A DNA stretch of 64,000 nucleotides from Galeruca laticollis (GCA_963921935.1 OY998180.1:111420183-111484182); one strand, 5' to 3'. Shown: positions 23,306 through 36,012, counted from the stretch's first letter. Numbers and translations are program-made. The notes: generated by a model not told the origin, from the sequence alone.

Positions 23306-24626
23306 GAGGGCAATTCAGAAACTAACCTCCGATTGGTCACAGTGCGGGTAGCGCGCCATCTGTGCATTCACACGCTCAGCAGGTCAGTCGGCATCAAGCC
23401 GTAGTCGAGTGAACATCGTACCTGCGCTAGTTTAGTTTTTGTGGCAGTTTGAAATGTGTGCTGCAATAGAAAATCCCGCCAAATGTGAAGTGCGTGCTGT
23501 TATAAGGTTTTTTACAGCCAAAGGATACTCTGCAGCAGCTATTCATCGTGAGCTTTGTGCCGTGTACGGACCAAAAGTTATGAGTGAAGGAGTTGTCCGT
23601 GAATGGGTACGTTTATTTAAAAGTGGACGAGAAAACGTTCATGATGAAGAGAGGAGTGGTAGACCATCCTTGGTGACTGACGAACTCGTTCAGACAGTTG
23701 ATGCAAAAGTTCGTGAAAATCGACGTTTCACAATGGCGGAGTTGTCTACTGATTTTCCACAGATTTCTAAGACTCTTTTGTACGAGATAGTGACAGCAAG
23801 ATTGGGTTACCGTAAGTTCTGTGCACGATAGGTGCCCAAAATTCTTACCGACCACCACAAAAGTCAAAGAATGGCCTCTGCATTAGACTTTCTGTCACGT
23901 TATGAGGACGAAGGAGAACCATTGTTAAACAGAATCGTGACCGGTGACGAAACCTGGATTAAGTACGTGAACCCTGAGACAAAAGAACAATCAAAGATGT
24001 GGGCACATTCAGATTCGCCTACCAAACCAAAAAAAGCCCGGCAAGATTTTTCTGCCAGAAAACTGATGGCAACGGTGTTTTGGGATGCCAAAGGGGTATT
24101 GTTGGTTGAATTCATGGAACGTGGGACGACCATTAATCAAGACGTGTACTGTGAAACACTAAAAACATTACGACGGGCTATACAGAACAAACGCCGTGGT
24201 ATGCTGACTTCCGGTATCGTTTTTTTGCACGATAACGCCCGTCCTCACTCTGCTCGCAGAACAACAGCCCTTCTTGAGTCCTTCAAGTGGGACGTTTTCA
24301 ACCATCCACCTTACAGCCCAGATCTGGCGCCAAGCGATTATCACCTCTTCATGCATATGAAGAAATGGCTCGGGTCCCAGCGGTTTGATGACGAGGAAGA
24401 GCTCAAAGATGCGGTCACAGGCTGGCTCAAGGCACAAGCGGGTGATTTTTATGCAGAAGGAATTTCAAAGCTTGTGAAGAGATACGATAAGTGCCTCAAT
24501 CGTTATGGAGACTATGTCGAAAAATAGTGCAAAGATGTAGTTGTAAGATGTATATATTAAAATATTTTTACTTAACTTGGTGTATTTTTTTCAATCAACC
24601 GGAGGTTAGTTTCTGAATTGCCCTCG
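23305..24626 (+). mobile_element. Near-intact mariner transposon, 1322 bp
   Basis: Terminal inverted repeats of 26 bp are identical (CGAGGGCAATTCAGAAAC and on through CTAACCTCC at the left, its complement ending at 24626). TA dinucleotides flank both ends as the target duplication. The single transposase reading frame fills the middle. The identical TIRs and the one visible lesion indicate a recent insertion. Confidence 0.96.
23454..24527 (+). pseudogene. Mariner transposase with one in-frame stop
   Basis: This is a cut-and-paste transposase of the mariner family, about 357 codons, close to the usual size. The N-terminal helix-turn-helix region (residues about 5-110) includes AVIRFFTAKGYSAAAIHREL and GRPSLVTDELV. 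The catalytic triad is D,D34D: the first Asp in TGDETW, the second in HDNARPHSA, the third in YSPDLAPSDYHLF, with 34 residues between the last two. The stop TAG at 23829-23831 sits where mariners usually have Trp (R-W-V-P), a single-base change from TGG. The frame is continuous on both sides. I chose the ATG at 23454 because it precedes the conserved region; an upstream in-frame start at 23439 would not be ATG. Confidence 0.93.
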
Positions 24627-24628
24627 TA

Positions 24629-26560
24629 TATTAACATAGAGTAAAACAAAACCCTGTATACTGAACATAAAATAAAAGACTACCTATTTCAAGAAATTAA
24701 AATTTTTGAAATTTGATTTTTTTTTAAAGATTATCTAAAAAGGAGACAATCTGTACCATGTACTATTCAATAGAGAAAGCATCTAATTGTATAATTATAA
24801 AGAAGATTTAAAACATATGTGAAATGAAATAACAAAATTTCTATAAACCTACAAGACAGAATTTTAGAACGTATTACATATATAAATGGAAATGATAATC
24901 CTTTGTTTTATTGTCAAAGTAAATAAATAGTGTGATTCTTTTTTAAAATGAATATTAGGAATTGAAGGATGTGTAAATAAGATTTTATAAATATTTAAAA
25001 ACAAGACTATATAAGAAGTAAAATGAAAACATTAATTCTATGGAATGTGACGTTTATTGAACGGTTTGACATTATGAATACATATTTGATAAAGTTGGAA
25101 ATGTCATTTTGTAAATTGAATGAAATATAATTTAAGAGATAAAATATGAGTTAAAATCATTAAAGAAACTTAAAACAAAGTTTTTTCAAATGATGGATGG
25201 ACAATTCACTATTTGAGATGAAATCTATCAAGAAAAGTTTTGATAACCAAATCTGATTGGTGGAATGTATTCAACATACTTTTATCAGCGACAAGTAGTT
25301 TGTTAATAATAAAAAATTTAATGAGAAAAGTTTGTTGATTATACATGCTATTCACTAGGTACTTTCTTTTTGGGGTGGTAGAAATTTTTGGAAGGAGCAA
25401 AATTACTTTAAATTAATTAAACTTTTCGGAAAACAACGTTATTGGTATCAAAATTCAAGGAAGGAAATACATTGTACTTGTGATCTAGTAAATTATATAT
25501 TAAAACAAGCAGATGTACAAACTAAGAAAGAATTTGGTAATTATGCTGGAATACTAACCGTATAATTTATAGATGATATTTGATTAATATTTTGTATGGT
25601 GGGATTGATATATCCACCATACCTTTTAGAAAGCTTTGGATTATGTGATTTGACTGAAATGTATTGATGTGGACGAAATATAGCATTAATTCCTGATTTT
25701 GTGCAAGCTGGACCAGTGATGTGGTAATTTCCAGAAGGTAACCTGAAATAAAATAAAGAAAACTAATAATTGACGTGAATTACTATACAAGAATAAGGTA
25801 TTTAAACTATTTTCATTATACGTAAAGAAAGTTAAATAAACTTACCGATTTAGTGCAAAGAATTGAACTTTGGTATTAAACAAACACTTGCAACCTTTGT
25901 CTTTCGCCATTTTTAAATCATAGACGTTTATATAAAAGATTTCGTATAATAAGATTTGTATTAAATGTTGCCTATTTTGGAATTGTATATAGAGATAATT
26001 ATTCATCTGAGTACATGATTTTGTTCGAATGAGTGATCATAATAGATAATAGGTTTTTTATTAATTTGTGTCCTGTAAAAGAACAATGTATTTGTCTTTT
26101 CATAACATTAAATAACGTTTTTTCTATTTTGAAGAACATTGTAAAATTGATTTTTGATATATTTCATTTCTTTGTGGTGATGGCTCCATCTGGTTTAAAC
26201 CATTGGTAGTTTAAACCGACATCTATGAATCGTGGAGAGGTTCAACATTAATCACAGGACCGTCTTTGGAATTTATTTGGTATTATTAAATAAAGCAAGT
26301 ACATTTTTGATTGACAAAATTTTTATGAAGATAGAAATATCTAATCAAATTCAGGCGCTCACATTAAAAATTGAATTTTTTTGTTTTTCTATATCTGAAC
26401 CCTACTCTGAGGTTAAAGAATTTCCCATGTTCAAAGTGTAATCATTTTAATAATAAAATTTTAAATTTTACAATATACCTGGCAAATCAAAACTAAATAT
26501 AAACTAAACTAATAATAACATTAAATCATTTTTTCTCTCCCCGTTCTATCCAGTTTAACA
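24629..26560 (+). repeat. 5' LTR (1.93 kb) of a large-LTR retrotransposon
   Basis: This stretch is repeated directly at 27820-29746 with only scattered substitutions and 1-bp indels. It ends CAGTTTAACA immediately before the primer-binding site. Its left end reads TATTAACATAG where the inner copy has TGTTAACATAG. The 63-codon minus frame at 25209-25400 is identical in both LTRs and has no protein signature. Confidence 0.93.
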
Positions 26561-26578
26561 TGGCGCCCAACGTGGGGC
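26561..26578 (+). promoter_or_regulatory. Primer-binding site for tRNA-Lys
   Basis: TGGCGCCCAACGTGGGGC follows the LTR directly. It is complementary to the 3' end of tRNA-Lys(CUU), the primer of several Ty3/gypsy elements and of foamy retroviruses. It would prime minus-strand synthesis. Confidence 0.9.
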
Positions 26579-26661
26579 TATTATAGAAATTTTGTAAGTA
26601 ATAATAAAAAGCATTGAAATAATTTTTTTTTGACTTTATTAAAAGAATTTAAATACATAAA

Positions 26662-27261
26662 ATGGAACGGAAAATGACATTAAGGGACGGAAAGCAGGTA
26701 GGAGTCGAAAGTAGGTCTGAAGAAGAAAGAGAAGAAAGGAGCAATGGCAGAGGAGATTTTCAGGTACAATACTTGGAACAGGGGAGAGAACATTCGGAAG
26801 AAGACATTACAGAACAAGGTCAGGAGGAAGAAGATGCACCATTGTCAGAAGAAACAGGACAAGAGGTCAAACAAAAATCAAAAGAGAAAGAGGAAATGGA
26901 TGTAATGAGTATGCTTCAAATGATGATGAAACAAAAAAAGGAATTTATGAAAAGAATGGATCAATATTTTGAAGAGATGAGGAGAAATATTAAAAGAGGT
27001 ATGAATAAAATGAAGCAAGATTCAAATAAAAAAATGGACGAACAAAATGAGATTATGAATAATATTAGGGAAGATATGAATAATATAAATATAAAAATGG
27101 ACCAAAATAAGGAAGAAATAATACAAGTAATAAGAGGAGATGGGATTGAAGAAATCACGGAAATAGACAATTCACAGATTAACAGAATCAACAAAATGGA
27201 GGAGAAAGAAAAGGATTTCAAAGAAGAGATTCAAATGGATGTAAACGATGAAGTATTATAG
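26662..27261 (+). CDS. N-terminal gag-like ORF, coiled coil, of the large-LTR element
   Basis: A 199-codon ORF starting ATG 100 bp after the primer-binding site, where gag is expected. It is rich in Glu, Lys, Met, Asn and Gln, with an acidic first half (EEEREERSNG) and a long predicted coiled coil from about residue 75 (MDVMSMLQMMMKQKKEFMKR). There is no capsid major homology region and no zinc knuckle, so it is only the start of gag or a free-standing short ORF. It is followed by non-coding sequence, then by a pol tail. The function is inferred from position only. Confidence 0.6.
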   Translation: MERKMTLRDGKQVGVESRSEEEREERSNGRGDFQVQYLEQGREHSEEDITEQGQEEEDAPLSEETGQEVKQKSKEKEEMDVMSMLQMMMKQKKEFMKRMDQYFEEMRRNIKRGMNKMKQDSNKKMDEQNEIMNNIREDMNNINIKMDQNKEEIIQVIRGDGIEEITEIDNSQINRINKMEEKEKDFKEEIQMDVNDEVL

Positions 27262-27511
27262 AGAGATGTAACACAAGAAATATAAATCAATAAATTGTAC
27301 CGAGATAAGCGACTCTGAGAAATGTAGAAGTAATAAGACGCATAACGAACATTAAAGAATTTTCAAAAATGGATTTATAACAGGTTTTTTTTAAACTAAT
27401 TCCTTTGGATGAAACTTATGAATGAATAAGAATTTATAGTATTATAAATAAATAAGAACTAATTGAAGAGGATACTGCAACACAGGATTCCAGAATCATC
27501 TTTGTAACAGC

Positions 27512-27713
27512 GACCTGAAATAAAAAGAAATGTATTATTAGTAAGGGTATCAGATAGAAGTAAGAATGTATGTGCAAAATTGAAACCACCTTCCGAGGGA
27601 CCATATGTTGTAGAAAATGAGAATGGAATAAATAGTTATGTTTTAAGATATATAGAAAGTGATGAAATAAGAGGTGTTTTCAATATAAAATATTTATACA
27701 AATACAACAAATA
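27512..27713 (+). pseudogene. Integrase C-terminal fragment of the large-LTR element
   Basis: The frame reads LLVRVSDRSKNVCAKLKPPS, then GPYVVENENGINSYVLRY and FNIKYLYKYNK before a stop. This resembles the small beta-barrel that ends Ty3/gypsy integrases (KL..y.GPY.v.....n.y.l). Nothing upstream encodes protease, RT, RNase H or the integrase core, so about 3-4 kb has been lost between gag and this point. Confidence 0.7.
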
Positions 27714-27810
27714 ATGGAGAAGTTTAAAAAGAAAGGAATTTTATAAATATTTGAAGTAAAATTTGCATTCATAAAATTTTTACTTACACAAAAATTTGAT
27801 AAACGCAAAA

Positions 27811-27819
27811 TTTAGGGGA
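27811..27819 (+). promoter_or_regulatory. Polypurine tract before the 3' LTR
   Basis: TTTAGGGGA directly precedes the TG that opens the 3' LTR. This short purine run is the expected plus-strand primer. Confidence 0.65.
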
Positions 27820-29739
27820 TGTTAACATAGAGTGAAACAACACCCTGTATACTGAACATAAAATAAAAGACTACCTATTTCAAGAAATTAAAATTTTTAA
27901 AATTTGATTTTTTTTAAAAAGATTATCTAAAAAGGAGACAATCTGTACCATGTACTATTCAATAGAGAAAGCATCTAATTGTATAATTATAAAGAAGATT
28001 TAAAACATATGTGAAATGAAATAACAAAATTTCTATAAACCTACAAGACAGAATTTTAGAACGTTATTACATATATAAATGGAAATGATAATCCTTTGTT
28101 TTATTGTCAAATTAAATAAATAGTGTGATTCTTTTTTAAAATGAATATTAGGGATTGAAGGATGTGTAAATAAGATTTTATAAATATTTAAAAACAAGAC
28201 TATATAAGAAGTAAAATGAAAACATTAATTCTATGGAATGTGACGTTTATTGAACGGTTTGACATTATGAATACATATTTGATAAAGTTGGAAATGTCAT
28301 TTTGTAAATTGAATGAAATATAATTTAAGAGATAAAATATGAGTTAAAATCATTAAAGAAACTTAAAACAAAGTGTTTTCAAATGATGGATGGACAATTC
28401 ACTATTTGAGATGAAATCTATCAAGAAAAGTTTTGATAACCAAATCTGATTGGTGGAATGTATTCAACATACTTTTATCAGCGACAAGTAGTTTGTTAAT
28501 AATAAAAAATTTAATGAGAAAAGTTTGTTGATTATACATGCTATTCACTAGGTACTTTCTTTTTGGGGTGGTAGAAATTTTTGGAAGGAGCAAAATTACT
28601 TTAAATTAATTAAACTTTTCGGAAAACAACGTTATTGGTATCAAAATTCAAGGAAGGAAATACATTGTACTTGTGATCTAGTAAATTATATATTAAAACA
28701 GGCAGATGTACAAACTAAGAAAGAATTTGGTAATTATGCTGGAATACTAACCGTATAATTTATAGATGATATTTGATTAATATTTTGTATGGTGGGATTG
28801 ATATATCCACCATACCTTTTAGAAAGCTTTGGATTATGTGATTTGACTGAAATGTATTGATGTGGACGAAATATAGCATTAATTCCTGATTTTGTGCAAG
28901 CTGGACCAGTGATGTGGTAATTTCCAGAAGGTAACCTGAAATAAAATAAAGAAAACTAATAATTGACGTGAATTACTATACAAGAATAAGGTATTTAAAC
29001 TATTTTCATTATACGTAAAGAAAGTTAAATAAACTTACCGATTTAGTGCAAAGAATTGAACTTTGGTATTAAACAAACACTTGCAACCTTTGTCTTTCGC
29101 CATTTTTAAATCATAGACGTTTATATAAAAGATTTCGTATTATAAGATTTGTATTAAATGTTGCCTATTTTGGAATTGTATATAGAGATAATTATTCATC
29201 TGAGTACATGATTTTGTTCGAATGAGTGATCATAATAGATAATAGGTTTTTTATTAATTTGTGTCCTGTAAAAGAACAATGTATTTGTCTTTTCATAACA
29301 TTAAATAACGTTTTTTCTATTTTGAAGAACATTGTAAAATTGATTTCTGATATATTTCATTTCTTTGTGGTGATGGCTCCATCTGGTTTAAACCATTGGT
29401 AGTTTAAACCGACATCTATGAATCGTGGAGAGGTTCAACATTAATCACAGGACCGTCTTTGGAATTTATTTGGTATTATTAAATAAAGCAAGTACATTTT
29501 TGATTGACAAAATTTTTATGAAGATAGAGATATCTAATCAAATTTAGGCGCTCACATTAAAAATTGAATTCTTCTGTTTTTCTATATCTGAACCCTACTC
29601 TGAGGTTAAAGAATTTCTCATGTTCAAAGTGTAATCATTTTAATAATAAAATTTTACAATATCTTGGGCAAATCAAAACTAAATATAAACTAAACTAATA
29701 ATAACGTTAAATCATTCTTTCTCTCCCCGTTCTATCCAG

Positions 29740-29746
<7 letters not shown>
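27820..29746 (+). repeat. 3' LTR (1.93 kb) of the large-LTR retrotransposon
   Basis: It starts TGTTAACATAG and ends CCAGTTTAATA, the last two bases being TA where the 5' copy has CA. It runs directly into (TA)n. The near identity with the 5' LTR points to a young insertion. The ends TGTTAA and TTAACA are inverted repeats, as expected for LTR termini. Confidence 0.93.
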
Positions 29747-29788
<42 letters not shown>

Positions 29789-29926
29789 CAGAGAATTTAC
29801 GAATTTACTCATATTACTTTTTTAAATGAATCTAACTGTTTCTAAATAATTCCACAATATATTGAAAATGTAATTTATTAAAACGTATTCGTATATGTAT
29901 TTATATATATATATATATATATATAT
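29747..29926 (-). mobile_element. (TA)n tract and right arm of the split palindromic MITE
   Basis: TA repeats to about 29785, then the reverse complement of the left arm (GAATTTACGAATTTACTCAT, then CCACAATATATTG, ending AAAACGTATTCG near 29891), followed by another (TA)n at 29903-29926. Confidence 0.8.
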
Positions 29927-29927
29927 A

Positions 29928-29956
29928 CAGTGCGTCCATAAAGTAACGCATAAATT
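29928..29956 (+). mobile_element. Tc1/mariner-type terminus (GCGTCCATAAA family)
   Basis: CAGTGCGTCCATAAAGTAAC follows a TA dinucleotide. Similarity to the copy at 57414 continues for roughly 150 bp (TTTTTGATTTTA and a later GGGTGAA block). Confidence 0.65.
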
Positions 29957-30081
29957 CATTATTAGCTAAATAAACAATAATATTAAAAATTCCTGAAACA
30001 GGTCAATTTTTGATTTTAATTTACTGTTTTTTCAAATTATAATGTTATTTACAGGGTGAACCATCTTCGTGTGATGACGTC

Positions 30082-30696
30082 ATCGCCATTTTTTTTAAGT
30101 GGAACACCCCAATTTTTTTTCGATTTCCGGATTTCCCTTGATGAGTTGATTCCAAAAATGTATAACACTTTCTTTCAAATTGGTACAGGGTGGAGGAAAA
30201 TAAAAAAAATTAAATTACCTACAAAATAAGAAATAAAAGAATAAACGTAATAAACACATTAAATGAAATTACGTATTTACTTACTACTACTTTAAACACC
30301 CCGTATAATTTTTAACATTGTATTTAACAGCTTAGTGATCCAAGCCCCTTGACTAAAATTTTTTTCTGTCATTTTTTATCATTTGCCGGTAAAAACTGTC
30401 AACAACGTTAAAGTACATTTCTGTTATTGTAAACAAGGTACGTTTATGTGAAAACTATCTACAAAGAAATTTATCATATCATAATCTTGCAACTTCTTTA
30501 ACAAAATGCGGTTAGCTGAAAGTGAGAGGTGGTGGTAAATCACAGTAATTTCATAATTATGTAATTACAATTTTTGTATTTTTTTTCACCCTGTACCAAT
30601 TTGAAACAAAGTGTTATACATTTTTGGAATCAGCTCATCAAGGGAAATCCGGAAATCGAAAAAAAATTGGGATGTTCCACTTAAAAAAATGGCGAT
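30082..30696. mobile_element. Foldback element with inverted repeats of about 115 bp
   Basis: The left part runs ATCGCCATTTTTTTTAAGTG, then GGATTTCCCTTGATGAG, then TTGGTACAGGGTG. The right part is its complement from CACCCTGTACCAA near 30590 to AATGGCGAT at 30696. The loop is about 370 bp, with no coding content. It lies inside, or overlaps, the family that starts at 29928. Confidence 0.78.
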
Positions 30697-30738
30697 TGGC
30701 TCTCAAGAATGATATCGATATCGATTTTGTTAAAATAG

Positions 30739-31990
<1,252 letters not shown>

Positions 31991-31996
31991 GATTAG

Positions 31997-32914
31997 TGAA
32001 TCTCTTTAAATATGGCAAAAGATAAATGTAAAGGTGTTTTGAAAATCAGTTTTAAAAAGGATTGAAAATGGGTGTCAGGAACCTCACCTAAACTGAACAG
32101 TATTTCGGCAACATTATACTGAAAGGTAAAAAAAACAAATCTAATTAGAGCAAAAAATAGTTACATAACGAAGCCAAAAGTAATGAAATTTTATTACTTT
32201 TTCCAATACTCGAAAAACACTCGAAACAAGTTCCAACTTTGTTCGACTCTTTCATTTCTCTTTCGAGTTAATTAATTTTTAATGCGGGCGTATTTCCGAT
32301 GTTAAGGGCTCGTCAACCCTTCCTCGATCCGCGAATGCGAATCCTCGTTTCTAAGAAATGCATGTTAATGGATGCAATGGTGACTTGAAAGACAAAGTCC
32401 ATTGATTCTCGAGTTCCTCGCGAAAGGGAACATTGAGATCAATATCTCTCGAGGATGGTGTGAGGCAGGTTAGGGAAGTCTGGCTGCCCTTCTTACGAGA
32501 CTGCACTCCGATGCAGTCTTTGCGTCTTCCGCTCCTGCGACCTAAGGCCATTCATACTCACTTAGAATCGGAGTAGTTACTTAGTTCGGAGAAAATGGAA
32601 AGCGAGGGATTATTCGAAGGCAAGCTGTGATTAACTGGCTCGCTTTTACTTTGAACGGGACGAAAACATGTCAGATCCATTTAGCGGTTATTACAAATCT
32701 TAAGATGTTTTCTGTATAATTAATATACAGAAAGGAAAATCCTTTTAGAGGGTGACGACGAGTTTGTCGTAATTAGGATATACCGTTTATACAATATCAT
32801 CAGAATTAACTGAAAAATTTAATGTTAATAAGAATAAAGAAAAGTATGAATTCATTATTTCAATAAAAACGTTCACAAAAAACTGAAAATTAAGATAAAT
32901 CATGCTTATAGAGT
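31997..32914. other. Interval without a supported gene
   Basis: The part 32280-32560 is somewhat richer in GC (CCTTCCTCGATCCGCG) than its surroundings and contains a 66-codon minus frame with no motif. No repeat structure was found. Confidence 0.35.
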
Positions 32915-35900
32915 AAGATCCCAGAGCGTTCTGACGTAACTTATTTTCACATGCATGAAACCTTCACGACTTAGTAGCGTCTAGTATACTTTAAATACCT
33001 GCCTACTTGTGGAGCTTTCCCTGTGACACCTGGGGAGGTACCAGGTGAGAAAGGTAACTAAAAATATGAGTTATCTAACTTAAATTTGTATGGCTGATTT
33101 TTATATATATTTTGTAGAATATTATTCTAAACTAGAATTATAAAGTGTCAGACACTTTTCATGGACCAGAGCTTTTGTCAGGCGCTTTAAAGCTCGACAA
33201 AAAATTGATGAACTTTACATATTTTTTCATGTCTGACTTTTAAATATGTTATTCAAGTAACTATTACAAAGTTATATTTCATCAGTCAGACAAATTCGAG
33301 TGACCAAACATCCCCTAAACACAAAATTATTCAGCCGGGAGTGCGAGCGCGAGAGCACTATGCGCATGCATTTCAGAGCGAGTGAGACGTTCACAACAAC
33401 TTGGTTCCCCTTCTTAAACTCACCATCTGCTCCACTCAACAGTGTATTATACGTGCTTATTGCGCGCGCAACTTATAGTATCAAGTGCAGTTCGGGTGTA
33501 TAAGAGCACATGTTTTTGTTGCTTATATCGTGTAATTAGTGACTGATATTGTTATTTGTAATAGTGAAAATCATGGAAGAAGAAAAATCAAAGTGTATAT
33601 TTTGTAAACAACATCATGATAAATTAAAATTATTTACCGAATAAACATTTAAAAAATGTAAACAAGTTTTAAAACAGCGAGTACTCCATAACCTAAAATT
33701 TAAAGACTTAGTTTTTCCGGAAGATTTGTATGACAATGGTTACCATCGAGAATGTTATAAGAATTTTACTGCTTTGCCAAAAAGGTATCATTCTGCCACT
33801 TCAGAAAATCCAAAAATTGCTAAAAAAAATTTATCGAGTGATGTTGAAAATACATCAGTTGCATCGACATCAAGCCTACCAAGTAATCTTAGTACTGTTA
33901 ATGATCAATGCATACAATTTATCTCAAGTCAACAAAATAATTCTATAGTTCCAGATTCAGATGTAGTATCAAACTCAACTCCAGTTAGTACTATGCCTGA
34001 ACCTATTGTAATACCTGAGCAAAGTGTTGAACCTATTGTTGAACCTATTGTTGAATTAGAATCAGTTGAACCGGTGTCATGTATTTCTGAGCAACCTTGT
34101 GCGACATTTGAATGTAATGTTAATTCCTCTTCTCATGATGTTTCAATTGAAAATAATATGATAATGGACAAAACCCAGACATGTATATATTGTGACCAAA
34201 TGACTAAAAGGCATAAATTGAAACGACTACCATTGCATAAGTGCGGTAAAAATGATTTTTTAATGAAATTAAATGTTGAAGAAGAAGACTTGGCAGAATT
34301 AATTGAGAAAGTGCAAGATGTAACGGATTCAACAATATACTATCCTAAAAAATGTCAAATGGAATATTCCTATAAAATATCGTCAAAGAAAAATAAAACT
34401 AAAACATCTTGGCATGATCTTCGTAAACACCATCAAGCAGTTTTTGATGAAGTTTGTAATTTTATACAACAAAATGTAGTAGAAAAAGGTCGATGTTACT
34501 TTCTTACATTTCTCCACAGGAACTACATAGAGCTATTTAACGAAGAAGTAGAAAACTCTAAAGAAGTTATAGGGAATTTCATTCCTCATAACTTATAAGA
34601 TAAAATAAACAAAGTATTAACAAAGGAGATTAAGTTCTTAATGTGTCATAATAAGAAGCTACTGGCTCCGAAACATGTTTCTGTTATTGATGAAGAGTTA
34701 TTAGACAATTTGAAGGATCAGGATATTCTTAATAAAGCTGCTTTGATATTGAGGAAATCAGTACTACAAATTGAGAAAAAAAATTGCCAAATAATTTATC
34801 TGTTCAGGATCTTAAAAACGGCGAAGATTCAGTGCCGGAAGACTTATCCCAATTTTATTGTACTCTTATTGCAGGAAGTAACAGCAAAAGGAAAAACAAT
34901 TTTAAGTGTGTTCGACTAGTTAAATCTTTGAGCCAGGATGCTGTGTATGCTATCTTGAATGGTAAATGTAAAACGTCAAAGCATATTAAGCTCGGAATGG
35001 CTTTAAAAAGCTTAACAAGCAGTCGTAATATAATCGACATCATCCACAAATATGGCCATTGGACAATATCATGATTGGATGAACGATGGAAATTCCAATG
35101 ACTGTGTCGATAATTGCGATAATTAAAAGATAAACAAATATTTGCTGTGATTAATCATAGTTATATATTTTTTGGTAAAATAATTTTTTCTTAAAATTTT
35201 TCTAACTGGTATCTTTTTTACAATAAAATAAAGATAATTCCTTATAAAACAAAATGGCTCCTCATATATTCCCTATCCCAAATACATGCAATAAATAAAT
35301 TCACTTTAATATTTATTAATTCACAACTTAATATTGAAGCTCCTCCCTGATTAGAAAAAGAGATTTGAAAAGATTCGAAATGGCTCAAAGAGATTAAAAA
35401 AGATTCAACTTGACAAATATATAGATATACATTTTGCATGGGTTGAATCTTTTTAAATCTTTTTTTTAATAAGGGATCTTATTGAAATAAGGATGCAAAA
35501 ATCTTGGATTGAAATTAGTAAGTATTTTCAATACATTTCAATTTTTTACTCTGAGACGCATGCGCATAGTGCTCTCGCACTCGCACTCCCGGCTGAATAA
35601 TTTTGTGTTTAGGGGATGTTTGGTCACTAGAATTTGTCTGACTGATGAAATATAACTTTGTAATAGTTACTTGAATAACATATTTAAAAGTCAGGCATGA
35701 AAAAATAAGTAAAGTTCATTAATTTTTTGTCGAGCTTTAAAGCGTCTGATAAAAGCTCTGGTCCATGAAAAGTGTCTGACAGTTTATAATTCTAGTTTAG
35801 AATAATATTCTACAAAATATATATAAAAATCAGCCATACAAATTTAAGTTAGATAACTCATATTTTCAGTTACCTATCTCACCTGGTACCTCCCCAGGTG

Positions 35901-36012
35901 TCACAGGGAAAGCTCCACAAGTAGGCAGGTATTTAAAGTATACTAGACGCTACTAAGTCGTGAAGGTTTCATCCATGTGAAAATAAGTTATGTCAGAACG
36001 CTCTGGGATCTT
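32915..36012 (+). mobile_element. 3.1-kb DNA transposon with 460-bp terminal inverted repeats
   Basis: The left TIR (32915-33378) begins AAGATCCCAGAGCGTTCTGA, and the right TIR (35549-36012) ends with its complement. The arms align along their full length with only scattered differences, including CACCTGGGGAGGTACCAGGTG (a local hairpin) and CAGCCGGGAGTGCGAG. Between them lies one broken ORF (33573-35074) and about 470 bp of AT-rich sequence. The target duplication is unclear: the outer flanks also share CATGCT and TATA-like pieces, so the true ends may lie up to 20 bp outward. The superfamily is not assigned. Confidence 0.88.
33573..35074 (+). pseudogene. Broken zinc-finger ORF of the long-TIR transposon, C-terminally truncated
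   Basis: One ORF is inferred across two in-frame stops (near 33643 and 34596) and a frameshift in an A run near 34776-34783. The start ATG at 33573 opens with KCIFCKQHHDK and continues with GYHRECYKNFTALPKRY, a Cys/His pattern seen in transposon-derived arthropod proteins. A Ser/Val/Glu-rich linker (residues about 85-190) includes repeats of EPIVEPIVE. A second Cys pair follows (CIYCDQMTKRHKLKRLPLHKC). The last part has LSQDAVYAILNGKCKTSKHI, KLGMALKSLTSSRNI and IHKYGHWTIS. I recognise this last block as widespread in multi-copy arthropod repeat proteins, where a long catalytic part follows; here it stops. No catalytic residues are visible. Confidence 0.72.

Noticed and set aside
23613..24437. 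Several minus frames inside the mariner
   Set aside because: Shadows of the transposase gene in the opposite strand.
25209..25400. 63-codon minus frame repeated exactly at 28402-28593
   Set aside because: It lies within the two LTR copies; identity reflects LTR identity and no domain is visible.
26961..27221. Minus-strand frame rich in Ile/Ser/Leu looking like membrane segments
   Set aside because: Antisense of the gag-like coiled-coil ORF; Lys/Glu/Asn codons read backwards give hydrophobic residues.
33300..33503. 67-codon frame at the inner edge of a TIR
   Set aside because: Mostly terminal inverted repeat sequence; no start context or motif.
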